DNA of 64,000 nt from CALFML01 sp044222245 (GTDB taxonomy: Bacteria; Myxococcota_A; Polyangia; Palsa-1104; JAEUJZ01). The notes under the pieces are model-generated. The model was not told where the DNA came from, ran no database searches, and saw only the letters and a list, made by a program, of their open reading frames with translations. Position numbers and translations under genes: made by a program. Shown here one piece after another: positions 1-9,095 of this stretch. The stretch spans positions 1 to 64,000 of the forward strand of contig JBGANQ010000042.1 of assembly GCA_044222245.1 (NCBI GenBank). The letters are read 5' to 3'. Within the stretch, counting starts at the first letter, position 1. Each line of letters opens with the position of its first letter.

Positions 1-525
1 GCCGTCGGGCAGGAGCTCGGGATCGGCCAACAGGGGAATGAGATCGCTCGCCCCGCGCACGCTGACCCGACCGGGCAGATCCGGGGTGCGATCGCGGCGG
101 GCGATGCGCGTCAGCACCTGGGCCAGCATGCCGCGATGCAGCGTGATCTCGCTATAGCCGAGCAGCAGGTAGAGCAGGTGATCGCCGGGGCGGAACAGCC
201 GCGGGTTGAGCTGCTTGTCGACCTGATCTTCGTCGAGCGCCGCATCGACGCGCAGCTCGATGAGGACGCGACCGAGCCGGCCGTCGCTGTCGGCAGCAGC
301 GCCCGGGCGACCGTCGGCCGGCTCCTTGCTGACGATGGGCATCCCGAGGTTGTAGGTCTTGCCCTCGGGTTCCCAGAGCAGGGTGCTGCGGTCCAGGCGC
401 GCCGCCCCTTCCAGCGGCACCAGCCGCGAGAGCAGGTGGGTGCGCCCGAGCAGTGCCGCGAGCACCAGCTGGTGCAGCCGCTCGGAGTCCTTCTTGCTGT
501 GCAGTAGCAGATCGATGGCCGCCAT
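1..525 (-). CDS. Hypothetical protein, 3' end beyond window
   Basis: The open frame starts at ATG 525 and runs without a stop to the window edge, giving 175 codons. A GGGAG Shine-Dalgarno sequence lies about 6 nt before the ATG. The N-terminus (MAAIDLLLHSKKDSERLHQL) looks helical and cytoplasmic, with no signal peptide or membrane segment. I do not recognise a family. It diverges from the glycosidase gene that begins at 652, so the 126-bp gap should hold both promoters. The coding call rests on the ribosome-binding site, the long uninterrupted frame and a codon pattern like that of its neighbours. Confidence 0.7.
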   Translation of the reverse strand, partial: MAAIDLLLHSKKDSERLHQLVLAALLGRTHLLSRLVPLEGAARLDRSTLLWEPEGKTYNLGMPIVSKEPADGRPGAAADSDGRLGRVLIELRVDAALDEDQVDKQLNPRLFRPGDHLLYLLLGYSEITLHRGMLAQVLTRIARRDRTPDLPGRVSVRGASDLIPLLADPELLPDG

Positions 526-651
526 GGCTTCTCCCGGTGGGACCGCGGCTGCGCCCGCACGCGGCTGTCCGCCATCATTTTATCCGACGGCAAGGTCGCT
601 GCGATACGATGATCGGAGTCGGCCCGCTTGGCGCCGCCCGAGGTCCCCGCC

Positions 652-2199
652 ATGAAGCCCGCTCCGCCGCTCCCGCCTGTGCGCCTGCGCGCCTGTCCGC
701 TGCTCTACGAGGTCAACGCCTGGGTCTGGCTGCACGGCTGGCAGCGGCGCCTGGGCCGACCGCTGACCCTGGGGGAGCTGCCCGAAGTGGCGATTGCCGA
801 GCTTGTGGGCACCGGCGCCGACGCGGTGTGGCTGATGGGGGTGTGGGAGCGCAGCCCGGCGGGGCGCCAGCAGGCCCTGCACCACCCCGACCTCCAGCAC
901 GAGTACCAGCGGGCCCTGCCCGACGTATCGGCCGCCGATGTCGTCGGCTCGCCGTACGCCATCCACCGCTACGAGGTAGCCCCCGAGCTTGGCGGTGAGC
1001 CGGCGCTGCGGGCGCTGCGGGCGCGCCTTGCCGAGCATGGGGTGGGCCTCATCCTCGATCTGGTCCCCAACCACGTCGCCATCGATCACCCGTGGCTGAC
1101 CACCCACCCCGAGGCCCTGGTCCGCGGCAGCGAGGCCCTTTTACACAAGCGCCCGGACCTGTTTTTCCGCCACCCCACCGGCCAGATCTTCGCCCACGGC
1201 CGCGATCCCTACTTTCCGCCGTGGACCGACACCGCCCAGCTCGACGCGCAGTCGCCGACCTACCGCCTCCTGCTCACCCGGACGCTGCGCTACCTGAGCG
1301 AGCTGTGCGACGGCGTGCGCTGCGACATGGCGATGCTGCTCGTGCAGCGCATCTTCGCGCAGACTTGGGGGGCGCTGCGCGCCGAGCTCGCGGCCGCGCC
1401 GGCGCAGCAGGACTCTGGCGCCGAGCTGGCCACCGAGCTGTGGCCCGAGGTCATCGCCGCGACCCGCCAGCTGCGCCCCGACTTCATCTTCCTGGCCGAG
1501 GTGTACTGGGACATGGAGGCGGAGCTGCAGGCGCAGGGCTTCGACTACACCTACGACAAGCGGCTGTACGATCGCCTGTGCCACGCCGACCTCCCCGGCG
1601 CCCGCGACCACCTTTTGGCCGACCTCGACTACCAGCACCGCTCGCTGCGCTTCATCGAGAACCACGACGAGCCGCGCGCCGTCACTGCCCTGGGCGTCCA
1701 CAAGTCGCGCCCGGCGGCGGTGCTGACCCTGACCTTGCCCGGAGCGCGGCTTGTCCACGACGGACAGCTCCAAGGGCGGGCGGTCAAGCTGCCGGTCCAG
1801 CTCGGCCGCCTGCCCGCCGAGGAGCCGCACCGCGAGCTCAGCGAGTTCTACGCCCGCCTCCTGCTCGCCCAGCGCGATCCCGTCCTGCACCACGGGACTT
1901 ACTTCGCCCTGGCCTGCCGCTCGTACCTGGGCAGCGATCGCAGCCACGAGGTGCTCATCAGCCACGCCTGGAGCCTGGCCGACGCGCTGCGCGTGGTGGT
2001 GGTAAACCTGAGCCCCGTCCAGGCGAGCGCCCGGCTCATGCTGCCGCCGCTGCCCGATGGCACGAGCTGGCGCTTCCGCGACCTTTTACGCGACGATGTG
2101 GCCCCAGTGTTCACGGCCGAGGTCCTGCGCGTAAAGGGGCTGCCGGTGTTCCTTGACGGCCATGCCGCGCACCTGTTCTTCGTCGAGCAGCACCCCTAG
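652..2199 (+). CDS. GH13 alpha-amylase family glycoside hydrolase
   Basis: Predicted to hydrolyse or rearrange alpha-glucans. The four GH13 regions are present in order: DLVPNH near residue 137, DGVRCDMA near 220 (nucleophile Asp in RCDMA), FLAEVYWD near 281 (acid/base Glu) and ENHDEP near 336 (transition-state Asp). All three catalytic carboxylates are therefore intact. There is no signal peptide, so a cytoplasmic role in glycogen or maltodextrin metabolism is likelier than secretion. ATG 652 is chosen because GAGG lies 8 nt upstream; an in-frame TTG at 628 is possible but less likely. About 515 residues is compact for the family. The GH13 subfamily and exact substrate cannot be set from these motifs. 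Confidence 0.88.
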   Translation: MKPAPPLPPVRLRACPLLYEVNAWVWLHGWQRRLGRPLTLGELPEVAIAELVGTGADAVWLMGVWERSPAGRQQALHHPDLQHEYQRALPDVSAADVVGSPYAIHRYEVAPELGGEPALRALRARLAEHGVGLILDLVPNHVAIDHPWLTTHPEALVRGSEALLHKRPDLFFRHPTGQIFAHGRDPYFPPWTDTAQLDAQSPTYRLLLTRTLRYLSELCDGVRCDMAMLLVQRIFAQTWGALRAELAAAPAQQDSGAELATELWPEVIAATRQLRPDFIFLAEVYWDMEAELQAQGFDYTYDKRLYDRLCHADLPGARDHLLADLDYQHRSLRFIENHDEPRAVTALGVHKSRPAAVLTLTLPGARLVHDGQLQGRAVKLPVQLGRLPAEEPHRELSEFYARLLLAQRDPVLHHGTYFALACRSYLGSDRSHEVLISHAWSLADALRVVVVNLSPVQASARLMLPPLPDGTSWRFRDLLRDDVAPVFTAEVLRVKGLPVFLDGHAAHLFFVEQHP

Positions 2200-2303
2200 G
2201 CGGCGCCCGCCCGCCGGGCCGCGGGCCGACCGCGTCTTTCGCGTAGCTTTGTTCCCAACTCTATTGGAAAATTCTGCGGTTCCCACGCTCAAGCGGAGGC
2301 CGC

Positions 2304-4952
2304 ATGTCAAACCCAAGATTTTCCCTCGCAGGCCGCAGCTCGCTGGGCGGCGTGAGTCGCCCCTCCCGTCGCCTGGCCGGACCCTCGGCGCTGGTGCTTC
2401 TGCTGGCGACGTGCTCGAACAAGCCGCCCGATCAGGAAGTGCCGCCCCCGGATCCGACCCCGCAGGCAGGGCCGTGTGCCGCCGCCGGCGTCTCGGCCAT
2501 GAGCCGCTTCCCCGCGGGCAGCCGCGACGGCCACCCCGATCCCCTCGGGGCCAAGGCGGCCGGTCAGGCGCGGGCGGCGCGCATCACCAGCTCCGACTGG
2601 ATCGTCCAGGGGCCCGATGCGCGGCAGAAGGTGCGCCTGGGCGATGTCGTGCTTATCAACGACAAGATTGCCGCCTACATCGAAGCCCCGGGCGACTCCG
2701 ACGGCTACATGCCCTACGGCGGCGACCTCCTGGCGCTGGAGCCGGTGGACCAGAAGGGCCGCCCGACCGGCACCTCACAGTACGGTGAGACGCTGCTGAC
2801 CCTCGGGCTGCAGGCGGTGGCGGCCGAGGCGGTGACCATCCTCAACGATGGCGCGGACGGCCAGCCCGCCGTGGTCCGGGTGAGCGGCGCCCTGCGCAAC
2901 ATCCCCTTCCTCGACAACTTCATGGTGCTCGCCCCCGAGCACTACGACTTTCCCGCCGCCCTGGACTACTCGCTGGCGCCCGGCGCCAATCGCGTGCAGG
3001 TGCGCCTGTCGCTCATCAACCCCACCGCCGAGCTCAAGGATCTGTCGACGGTGCAGTTCATGGGCCTGTTCCACACCAGCCGCAGCCAGCTGTTCACCCC
3101 GCAGCTCGGCTACGCCAGCCCCGCGGGCGAGCTGCCCTGGGTCGGCTTCGACAACGGCCCCGCCAGCTTCGCCCTGCGCTTCCAGAAGGGCGTGCTGAAC
3201 TACATCATCGATCCTTCCGGCTTCACCCTGTTCCGCGGCGATGGCCTGGCGCTGGCCGCCTGCGCCACCAAGGCCTTCGACTACGTCGAGCTGACCGTCG
3301 GCCCCAGCATGGACGCAGTGGCCGAGTCGCTGCGCCAGACCCTGGGCCAGCCCGCCTGGCGCACCATTCACGGCACGGTCAAGCTTCCCGATGGCACGCC
3401 GGTCGTCGGCGCCCAGGTGCACGCCACCACCGCCGCCGGCGCCTACCTCACCCGCGTCAGCACCAACGACAGCGGCGAGTACGTCCTGCACGCCCCCGAG
3501 GCCGAGGTCCAGCTGACCCCCACCCAGTCCGGCTTCGCCACGCCCGCCACTCAGAAGGTCGCTGCCGCCCAGGACAACGTCCAGCTGACCCTGGGCGCCT
3601 TCGGGACCCTGATTGTCCACGCCCAGGACGCCGCCACCACGGCCCCGCTGCCGGTGCGCGTCCAGGTGATCCCCACCGCCGGCACCGTCGACCCGCCGGC
3701 CAGCTTCGGCGTGCGCAGCGAGGTCAACGGCCGCCTCCTCAACGAGTTCGCCCTGCAGGGCGAGGCGCAGCTGCGCGTGCCCGTCGGCACCCACCGCGTC
3801 GTGGTCAGCCGCGGCTACGAGTGGGAGCTTGTCGACAAGAGCGTCACCATCGAAGCCGGCAAGACCACCGAGGTCCGCGCCGCCCTGGCCCACAGCGTCG
3901 ACAGCAGCGGCGTCATGTGCGCCGACTTCCACATCCACTCGTTCTTCTCCGCCGACTCCAGCGACCCCGTCGAGACCAAGGTCAAGAGCGCCATCGCCGA
4001 CGGCCTGGAGATCCCCATCTCCAGCGAGCACGAGTGGATCATCGACTTCCAGCCGGTCATCCAGCGCCTCGGCATGACCGCCTTCGCCTTCGGCATGCCC
4101 TCCGAGGAGTTCACCACCTTCGCCTGGGGCCACTTCGGCATCATCCCCATCCAGCCCCGACCCGAGCAGGTCAACAACGGCGCCGTCCCCTGGATCGGCA
4201 AGAAGCCCGCCGAGGTCTTCCACAACATCGCCGGCCTCCCCGAGCGCCCCGTGCTCATCATCAACCACCCGCGCAGCTCGACCTTCCAGGGCTACTTCGA
4301 GGCCGCCGGCTTCGACCGCACCACCGCCACCGGCGACCCCGACCTGTGGAGCGACGAGTTTGGCGCCATCGAGGTCTTCAACGACGGCGACCTGGAAGAG
4401 AACCGCACCAAGTCGGTCGCCGACTGGTTCGCCATCCTCAACCACGGACGCAAGGTCTGGGCCGTGGGCAGCTCCGACTCGCACCGCTACCGCAGCTCGC
4501 CGGTCGGCTACCCCCGCACCTGCCTGCGCTTTGGCCATGACGATCCGACCCTGCTCAGCGCCGACAAGGTCCGCGACGCCGTGCGCTCTGGCGACGCCGT
4601 CGTCAGCGGCGGCCTGTACATGACGGTGACCGGCCCCGGTGGCGTCCACCCCGGCGGCACCATCCCCATGGCCAGCGGCCCGCAGAGCTTCCAGATCGTC
4701 GTCCAGACCCCCAAGTGGCTCGCCGCCAAGCGCGTCGAGGTCATCGTCGATGGCGAGACCGTCGCCACCAAGGAGCTCCAGGAGTCCGTCACCCCCCAAG
4801 GCCGCCGCTACGAGCTGACCGTCGCCGTCGATCCGCCCGCCGGCCACCCCGGCTCGCACTGGGTCATCTTCAACGCGACCTCGACCACCGACCTAGCCCC
4901 CCTGCACCCCGGCCGCCACCCCTTCGCCGTCTCCAACCCCATCTTCTTCTAG
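2304..4952 (+). CDS. CehA/McbA-like PHP-domain metallohydrolase, lipoprotein
   Basis: Start ATG 2304 has a GGAGG ribosome-binding site 4 nt upstream. The N-terminus carries a basic region, a hydrophobic core and the lipobox LLATC (Cys near residue 37), so the protein is probably a lipoprotein. A carboxypeptidase-regulatory-like beta domain lies around residues 350-420 (GTVKLPDGTPVVGAQV). The C-terminal third is a PHP-type metal site: CADFHIHSFFSADSS near 540, SSEHEW, INHPRS and GSSDSHRY. PHP domains are known phosphoesterases or amidohydrolases, and CehA/McbA proteins hydrolyse carbamates; the substrate here is unknown. At 882 residues it is far longer than a minimal PHP enzyme because of the N-terminal beta-rich half. 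It faces a minus-strand gene across an inverted-repeat region. Confidence 0.82.
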   Translation: MSNPRFSLAGRSSLGGVSRPSRRLAGPSALVLLLATCSNKPPDQEVPPPDPTPQAGPCAAAGVSAMSRFPAGSRDGHPDPLGAKAAGQARAARITSSDWIVQGPDARQKVRLGDVVLINDKIAAYIEAPGDSDGYMPYGGDLLALEPVDQKGRPTGTSQYGETLLTLGLQAVAAEAVTILNDGADGQPAVVRVSGALRNIPFLDNFMVLAPEHYDFPAALDYSLAPGANRVQVRLSLINPTAELKDLSTVQFMGLFHTSRSQLFTPQLGYASPAGELPWVGFDNGPASFALRFQKGVLNYIIDPSGFTLFRGDGLALAACATKAFDYVELTVGPSMDAVAESLRQTLGQPAWRTIHGTVKLPDGTPVVGAQVHATTAAGAYLTRVSTNDSGEYVLHAPEAEVQLTPTQSGFATPATQKVAAAQDNVQLTLGAFGTLIVHAQDAATTAPLPVRVQVIPTAGTVDPPASFGVRSEVNGRLLNEFALQGEAQLRVPVGTHRVVVSRGYEWELVDKSVTIEAGKTTEVRAALAHSVDSSGVMCADFHIHSFFSADSSDPVETKVKSAIADGLEIPISSEHEWIIDFQPVIQRLGMTAFAFGMPSEEFTTFAWGHFGIIPIQPRPEQVNNGAVPWIGKKPAEVFHNIAGLPERPVLIINHPRSSTFQGYFEAAGFDRTTATGDPDLWSDEFGAIEVFNDGDLEENRTKSVADWFAILNHGRKVWAVGSSDSHRYRSSPVGYPRTCLRFGHDDPTLLSADKVRDAVRSGDAVVSGGLYMTVTGPGGVHPGGTIPMASGPQSFQIVVQTPKWLAAKRVEVIVDGETVATKELQESVTPQGRRYELTVAVDPPAGHPGSHWVIFNATSTTDLAPLHPGRHPFAVSNPIFF

Positions 4953-4978
4953 CCCTTAGCCCGATCCCCCAACCCCCA

Positions 4979-5057
4979 GTCGTGGGGCCGACCGGAGATC
5001 TTTTTTTGTCAGCGCCAGCTGGCAAAAAAAGATCGCAGGGAAGGGGGGCCCCACGAC
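4979..5057. repeat. Nested inverted repeat between convergent genes
   Basis: Inner arms 4997-5013 and 5018-5034 pair over 17 positions with one mismatch, around a 4-nt loop. The stem consists of GATC, then a T7/A7 helix, then a CAGC/GCTG core. Outer arms 4979-4989 (GTCGTGGGGCC) and 5047-5057 (GGCCCCACGAC) are perfect 11-bp complements. On both strands the T-run precedes the GC core and the A-run follows it. That is the reverse of a normal intrinsic terminator. It probably still marks the ends of the two convergent genes. Confidence 0.75.
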
Positions 5058-5073
5058 GGCGAAGCCCGCTCGG

Positions 5074-6609
5074 CTAGCCTTCCTCCGGGTCGCCCTGGGG
5101 AAGCTCCGCCCGCAAGACGCTGAGCAGCGCCCACTCGTGCTTGCCGCCGCCCAAGGTCGCGTTGCAGTAGCGGCAGGTCGTCTCGTCCGACTTGGCCAGC
5201 TGCCCGCCGCACACCGGGCAGTCGAGCGAGGACAGCCCTCGCTTGCTCCGCGCCTCCGAGTGCCGCCCCAGCGCAAAGGCGTTCTGGAAGGTGTTTGGCT
5301 CTGCCCTGTTGACGCTCGCGCTCCAGCGGATCTCGACCACCGCGATGTCCAGGTCGTCCTGACGCTCGACCACCGCCAGCTCGGCGCTGCCCACCGCCAC
5401 CTGCCGCAGCTGCGCCGGCGAGAGGTCAAGCTCTGCCGCCACCGCCGGATCGCTCGGCGGCCGGATGCAGAAGCGCGCCAGCTGCTCGCTCTTGCCGCTG
5501 CTGCGCGCCTCGATCCACTTCCAGAAGATGACCGACGCCCGGTCCTCCAGCTCCTGCCGGCTCACGCTCGGGTCGCGCGCTCGCAGCTCCTCAAGCCCCG
5601 GCAGCTGACCCACCGCCGGCGCCGCCCGCCACTCTTCCGGCTGCGTGATCTCCGCCAGCACCCAGTCGTGCTCGCCCGAGTTGATGAGCGCCTGGCAGTA
5701 CTCGCACTTGACCACCTCGGACAGCGGCAGGTCGGCGCCGCAGCTCGGGCAGTGCCCCTCCAGCGCCGGCACCCCCTGCTTGCTGCGCTTGCCGCGCCGG
5801 CGCACGAACGACCAGACCTCCTGATACTGCCCAAGCTCAGCGCTGCGCGCCCGCTTGGCCGCCGCCTCGGCGGGCAGCGTCAGCGGCACGTCCGCGTCGC
5901 GCGCCTCGCCGACGATCTTGACGTGCACGGTGTCCCACAGCGCGTCGGCGTCCGCCCCCAGAAGCTCGGCCGCCACCACCCGCCAGTCGACCATCATGTT
6001 GCGCAGCCCGTCTGCCTTGAGCAGCTCCAGCTGCGTCTGGAACCGCACGTACACGCCGTCGGAGATCACCCGCCGCGCCGGCCCCATGTCGCCCTTGAGC
6101 CACGCCTCGTTGACCTTGGCCACCACCGACTTGGTGCGCTCGACGAACGTCGCCGGATCAAAGCCCGGATCGTTGTGCCGCAGCGCCGCCAGGCCCTGGC
6201 TCTGCAGCTCGCGATCGATCGCGATCGTGCCGCGCTGCGACCCCCGCTTGCGCGCCCGCAGCCAGATCACGATGACGATGATCGCGACGATGAAGAAGCC
6301 GAGCACGATCGCGCTGCCCAGGCCACTGCTGTCCGAGCTGTACCCGCCCGCGGTGGGCACGTAGACCGTGCTCGGTCCCGAGTTGTAGCCGCGGCTCGAC
6401 GGGTAGCTCGGCGAGTAATTATGCGCAGGCGGCGGATAGCTGCGCGGCGGCGGCGAGTAGCTGCGCGGCGGCGGCGAGTAGCTGGGGGCGCGGTAGTTCT
6501 GCCCCCCGCCCGGGCGGGCCCAGCCGCTCGGCGGCCACTGCCCGAGCGCCGCCAGCGCTCCGAGCGCGAAAATCAGCGACAAAAGGCCCACAGCTATTCG
6601 ACGCGCCAT
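5074..6609 (-). CDS. Tim44-like domain membrane protein with two zinc ribbons
   Basis: A 511-residue protein with an N-terminal hydrophobic segment (signal or anchor), a Pro/Ser/Tyr-rich stretch with SYSPPPR repeats, a strong membrane helix near 104-120 (AIVLGFFIVAIIVIVIW) and an Arg/Lys-rich exit. The following region (residues about 135-290) resembles the Tim44-like fold. Two CxxC-x10-CxxC ribbons follow, CPSCG...CEYC and CPVCG...CRYC. Each is preceded by a similar S-K-[QR]-G segment and followed by an EHDW/KHEW motif, so they look like an internal duplication. Tim44-like proteins bind membranes or translocation partners, but the job of this bacterial form is unknown. TAGGAT sits 6 nt before the ATG and could be read as a -10 box or, through its AGGA, as a ribosome-binding site. 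Confidence 0.72.
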   Translation of the reverse strand: MARRIAVGLLSLIFALGALAALGQWPPSGWARPGGGQNYRAPSYSPPPRSYSPPPRSYPPPAHNYSPSYPSSRGYNSGPSTVYVPTAGGYSSDSSGLGSAIVLGFFIVAIIVIVIWLRARKRGSQRGTIAIDRELQSQGLAALRHNDPGFDPATFVERTKSVVAKVNEAWLKGDMGPARRVISDGVYVRFQTQLELLKADGLRNMMVDWRVVAAELLGADADALWDTVHVKIVGEARDADVPLTLPAEAAAKRARSAELGQYQEVWSFVRRRGKRSKQGVPALEGHCPSCGADLPLSEVVKCEYCQALINSGEHDWVLAEITQPEEWRAAPAVGQLPGLEELRARDPSVSRQELEDRASVIFWKWIEARSSGKSEQLARFCIRPPSDPAVAAELDLSPAQLRQVAVGSAELAVVERQDDLDIAVVEIRWSASVNRAEPNTFQNAFALGRHSEARSKRGLSSLDCPVCGGQLAKSDETTCRYCNATLGGGKHEWALLSVLRAELPQGDPEEG

Positions 6610-6699
6610 GTCGTCATCCTACCTGCCCGCCCGGGCTTCGTCACTTCCCGGCGGTTTCCCGAGCTTCCGGGCGGCGTAGCCAGAGGGCCGCGGGGCGCG

Positions 6700-6705
6700 T
6701 ATACT
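6700..6705 (+). promoter_or_regulatory. Putative -10 box for exbD, leaderless start
   Basis: TATACT lies 7 nt before the exbD ATG (6713). No Shine-Dalgarno sequence fits in that space, so transcription would begin at or next to the start codon. No convincing -35 box is seen. Confidence 0.45.
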
Positions 6706-6712
6706 TGCGCCC

Positions 6713-7156
<444 letters not shown>

Positions 7157-7157
7157 C

Positions 7158-7955
7158 ATGGCCGTGGCGACTCCCGCAGCCGGCTCCAAGAAGGGCCCGA
7201 CTCCTGACGCCGGGCCGCCGCCGGGCGGCGAGCCGGGCTCGCAGCGCCTGGACCGCGGCCTTGATCGCAACAGCTTCATCGCCGGGCTGTGCCTGGCGCT
7301 TGTGATAAACGGCGGCGGCCTGCTGTTTCTGTGGTGGATGAACCACCACGACTCGCACAAGGTGCGCAAGGACGCCGAGGTCTTCGTCGACGCCAAGCTG
7401 GTCCGGTTCGGCAAGAAGCGCGACCTGTCATTCCTGCCGCACGTGCAGGCGCAGCAGAAGACGGTCGAGAAGCCCAAGACGCTCAAGCTCGCCCAGGACC
7501 CCGACAAGCCGACCAAGAAGGAAGAGCCCAAGCGGGTCGAGGACCTGAGCAAGCTCGCCGACCGCGTGAAGAACCTGCGCGCCGACGAAGACGACCGTCT
7601 GACCCGCGAGGCCGCCGAGGAGGGCGATCCGACTGGCACCCGCGGCGGCACGGCGACCGAGGCCTCGGGCGACCCCTACATCCGCGAGATCATGGCGGCG
7701 GTGCTCGAGCGCTGGACAGTGCCGACGCTGCTCACCCCCGGCGATCTGCTCAAGCTGCAGGCCGCCGCCTGCCTGACGATCGACGACGAAGGCAAGCTAG
7801 TGAGCTTCCGCATCGTCGAGGCCTCGGGCAACAGCCTGTTTGACGGCAGCCTGGTGGCGACCCTGGGGGCGATCAAAGAGCTGCCCAAGCCGCACGGCCG
7901 CTACGCCAAGGCGGCGCGCACCGGCAAGCTCTGCCCGAGCTTCTCCAAGCAGTAG
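7158..7955 (+). CDS. TonB-like energy transducer
   Basis: A 265-residue protein with a polar Pro-rich N-terminus, one membrane helix near residues 39-57 (AGLCLALVINGGGLLFLWW), a charged Lys/Glu/Pro-rich periplasmic spacer and a C-terminal TonB/TolA-like fold. The last contains IMAAVLERWTVP and the KLVSFRIVEASGNSLFDGSL segment. TonB proteins carry ExbB/ExbD energy to outer-membrane receptors, while TolA-like versions help outer-membrane constriction; the family fold does not separate these here. The gene follows exbD by one nucleotide, consistent with joint function. No TonB-dependent receptor is encoded in the window. Confidence 0.85.
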   Translation: MAVATPAAGSKKGPTPDAGPPPGGEPGSQRLDRGLDRNSFIAGLCLALVINGGGLLFLWWMNHHDSHKVRKDAEVFVDAKLVRFGKKRDLSFLPHVQAQQKTVEKPKTLKLAQDPDKPTKKEEPKRVEDLSKLADRVKNLRADEDDRLTREAAEEGDPTGTRGGTATEASGDPYIREIMAAVLERWTVPTLLTPGDLLKLQAAACLTIDDEGKLVSFRIVEASGNSLFDGSLVATLGAIKELPKPHGRYAKAARTGKLCPSFSKQ

Positions 7956-8005
7956 CGCGGGCGATTCCGCTGCCCTCCGGGCCGGGAATCGGGTAGGACT
8001 CTGCC

Positions 8006-8944
8006 ATGAGCCTGCGCGCACCCGATCCCGACGACGCCCCGGCAGGCGAGCCCGCGGCCGCGAGCGGCCGCCTGTACGTGGTCGGCACCCCCATCGGCAA
8101 CCTCGAGGACATCACCTTGCGGGCGCTGCGCGTGCTCGGCAGCGTGCCGGTGCTGGCGGCGGAGGACACCCGCGCCGCGCAGCACCTGCTTTCGCACCAC
8201 CGCGTGCGCGCCGGCAGCGGCGGGCCCGAGATCTACAGCTTCTTTGCCGGCAACGAGGCAGCGCGCACCGAGCAGCTGCTGCAGATCCTGCACGCCGGAC
8301 GCGACGTGGCGCTCATCTCGGAGGCCGGGCTGCCCGGCATCTCCGACCCCGGGCAGCGGCTGGTCGCGGCGGCGCGCCAGCGTGGGGTGCCGGTCGAGGT
8401 GGTGCCGGGGCCGAGCGCCTCGCTGACCGCGCTCATTGGCTCGGGCCTTGGCACCGAGCGGTTTCTGTTTGTCGGCTTCCCGCCGCGCGGCGAGGGCGAC
8501 CGCCTGGCCCTGTTCGGCTCGCTGCGCCACGAGCCCGGCACCCTGCTGTTCTACGAGTCGCCCGAGCGCGTCCACCGCACCCTGGGCGACCTGGCGGCGG
8601 CGCTGGGCGGGCAGCGCCCGGCGTGTCTGGCCCGCGAGCTGACCAAGCTTTACGAAGAGCACGTCTCCGGGACGCTGGCCGAGCTGCAGGCCCGCTATGC
8701 CGACGCTCCGCCGCGCGGCGAGGTCACCCTGGTAGTCGCCGGGGCCGCCGCGGCCAGCCAGACCGCCGCCCCGTCCGCCGAGGACGCCACCGCGCTGTGC
8801 GATCTGGAGGCCGAGATCCGCCGCCGACTCGCCGCCGGCCAAGGCCCCAAGGAAATCGCCACCGCGCTGACGCTGCTCGGAGGCCAGCCGCGGCGCAAGC
8901 TATACCAGCTGGCGCTGCTCCTCAAAGAGCACGCCGACGGCTGA
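8006..8944 (+). CDS. rsmI: 16S rRNA (cytidine-1402-2'-O)-methyltransferase RsmI
   Basis: RsmI methylates the ribose of C1402 in the 16S rRNA decoding centre using S-adenosylmethionine. The tetrapyrrole-methylase-type fold is clear. VVGTPIGNLEDITLRA begins near residue 25, followed by AAEDTR, ISEAGLPGISDPGQRLV, the PGPSA loop, FVGFPPR, and FYESPERVHRTL. The C-terminal part ends in a helical region with GPKEIATAL, usual for RsmI. At 312 residues it is slightly long because of a 20-residue N-terminal extension. ATG 8006 has TAGGAC 6 nt upstream, which could be a -10 box or an AGGA ribosome-binding site. Confidence 0.95.
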   Translation: MSLRAPDPDDAPAGEPAAASGRLYVVGTPIGNLEDITLRALRVLGSVPVLAAEDTRAAQHLLSHHRVRAGSGGPEIYSFFAGNEAARTEQLLQILHAGRDVALISEAGLPGISDPGQRLVAAARQRGVPVEVVPGPSASLTALIGSGLGTERFLFVGFPPRGEGDRLALFGSLRHEPGTLLFYESPERVHRTLGDLAAALGGQRPACLARELTKLYEEHVSGTLAELQARYADAPPRGEVTLVVAGAAAASQTAAPSAEDATALCDLEAEIRRRLAAGQGPKEIATALTLLGGQPRRKLYQLALLLKEHADG

Positions 8945-8961
8945 GCGCCGCCCGCCTGCTG

Positions 8962-9078
8962 AGCCCTGGCCCCATCAATTGGCGCCCAGGGCTGCGCCGG
9001 GCAGGGCCCAGCCGTACCGCGCGAAGCGGAGCCCAGCTCGGATATCCTCCGCACCGCCCCGGCCTTGCCCGGCGGTGC
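8962..9078. terminator. Two hairpins between convergent rsmI and aldo/keto reductase
   Basis: Arms 8962-8969 (AGCCCTGG) and 8986-8993 (CCAGGGCT) form a perfect 8-bp stem. Arms 9051-9058 (GCACCGCC) and 9071-9078 (GGCGGTGC) form a second. Neither has a U-tract. One may serve each strand, but the terminator role is inferred from position only. Confidence 0.4.
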
Positions 9079-9095
9079 GCAAGCAGTGCGCCGTG

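Noticed and set aside
2775..4859. Long open minus-strand frame (about 694 codons) inside the PHP gene
   Set aside because: It is antisense to a gene with clear motifs. High G+C at third positions keeps antisense frames open; the predicted product is low-complexity Gly/Ala/Asp sequence with no motif.
4997..5034. Ordinary bidirectional intrinsic terminator
   Set aside because: The T-run precedes rather than follows the GC core on both strands, so it does not fit the standard model. Reported instead as an inverted repeat of unknown role.
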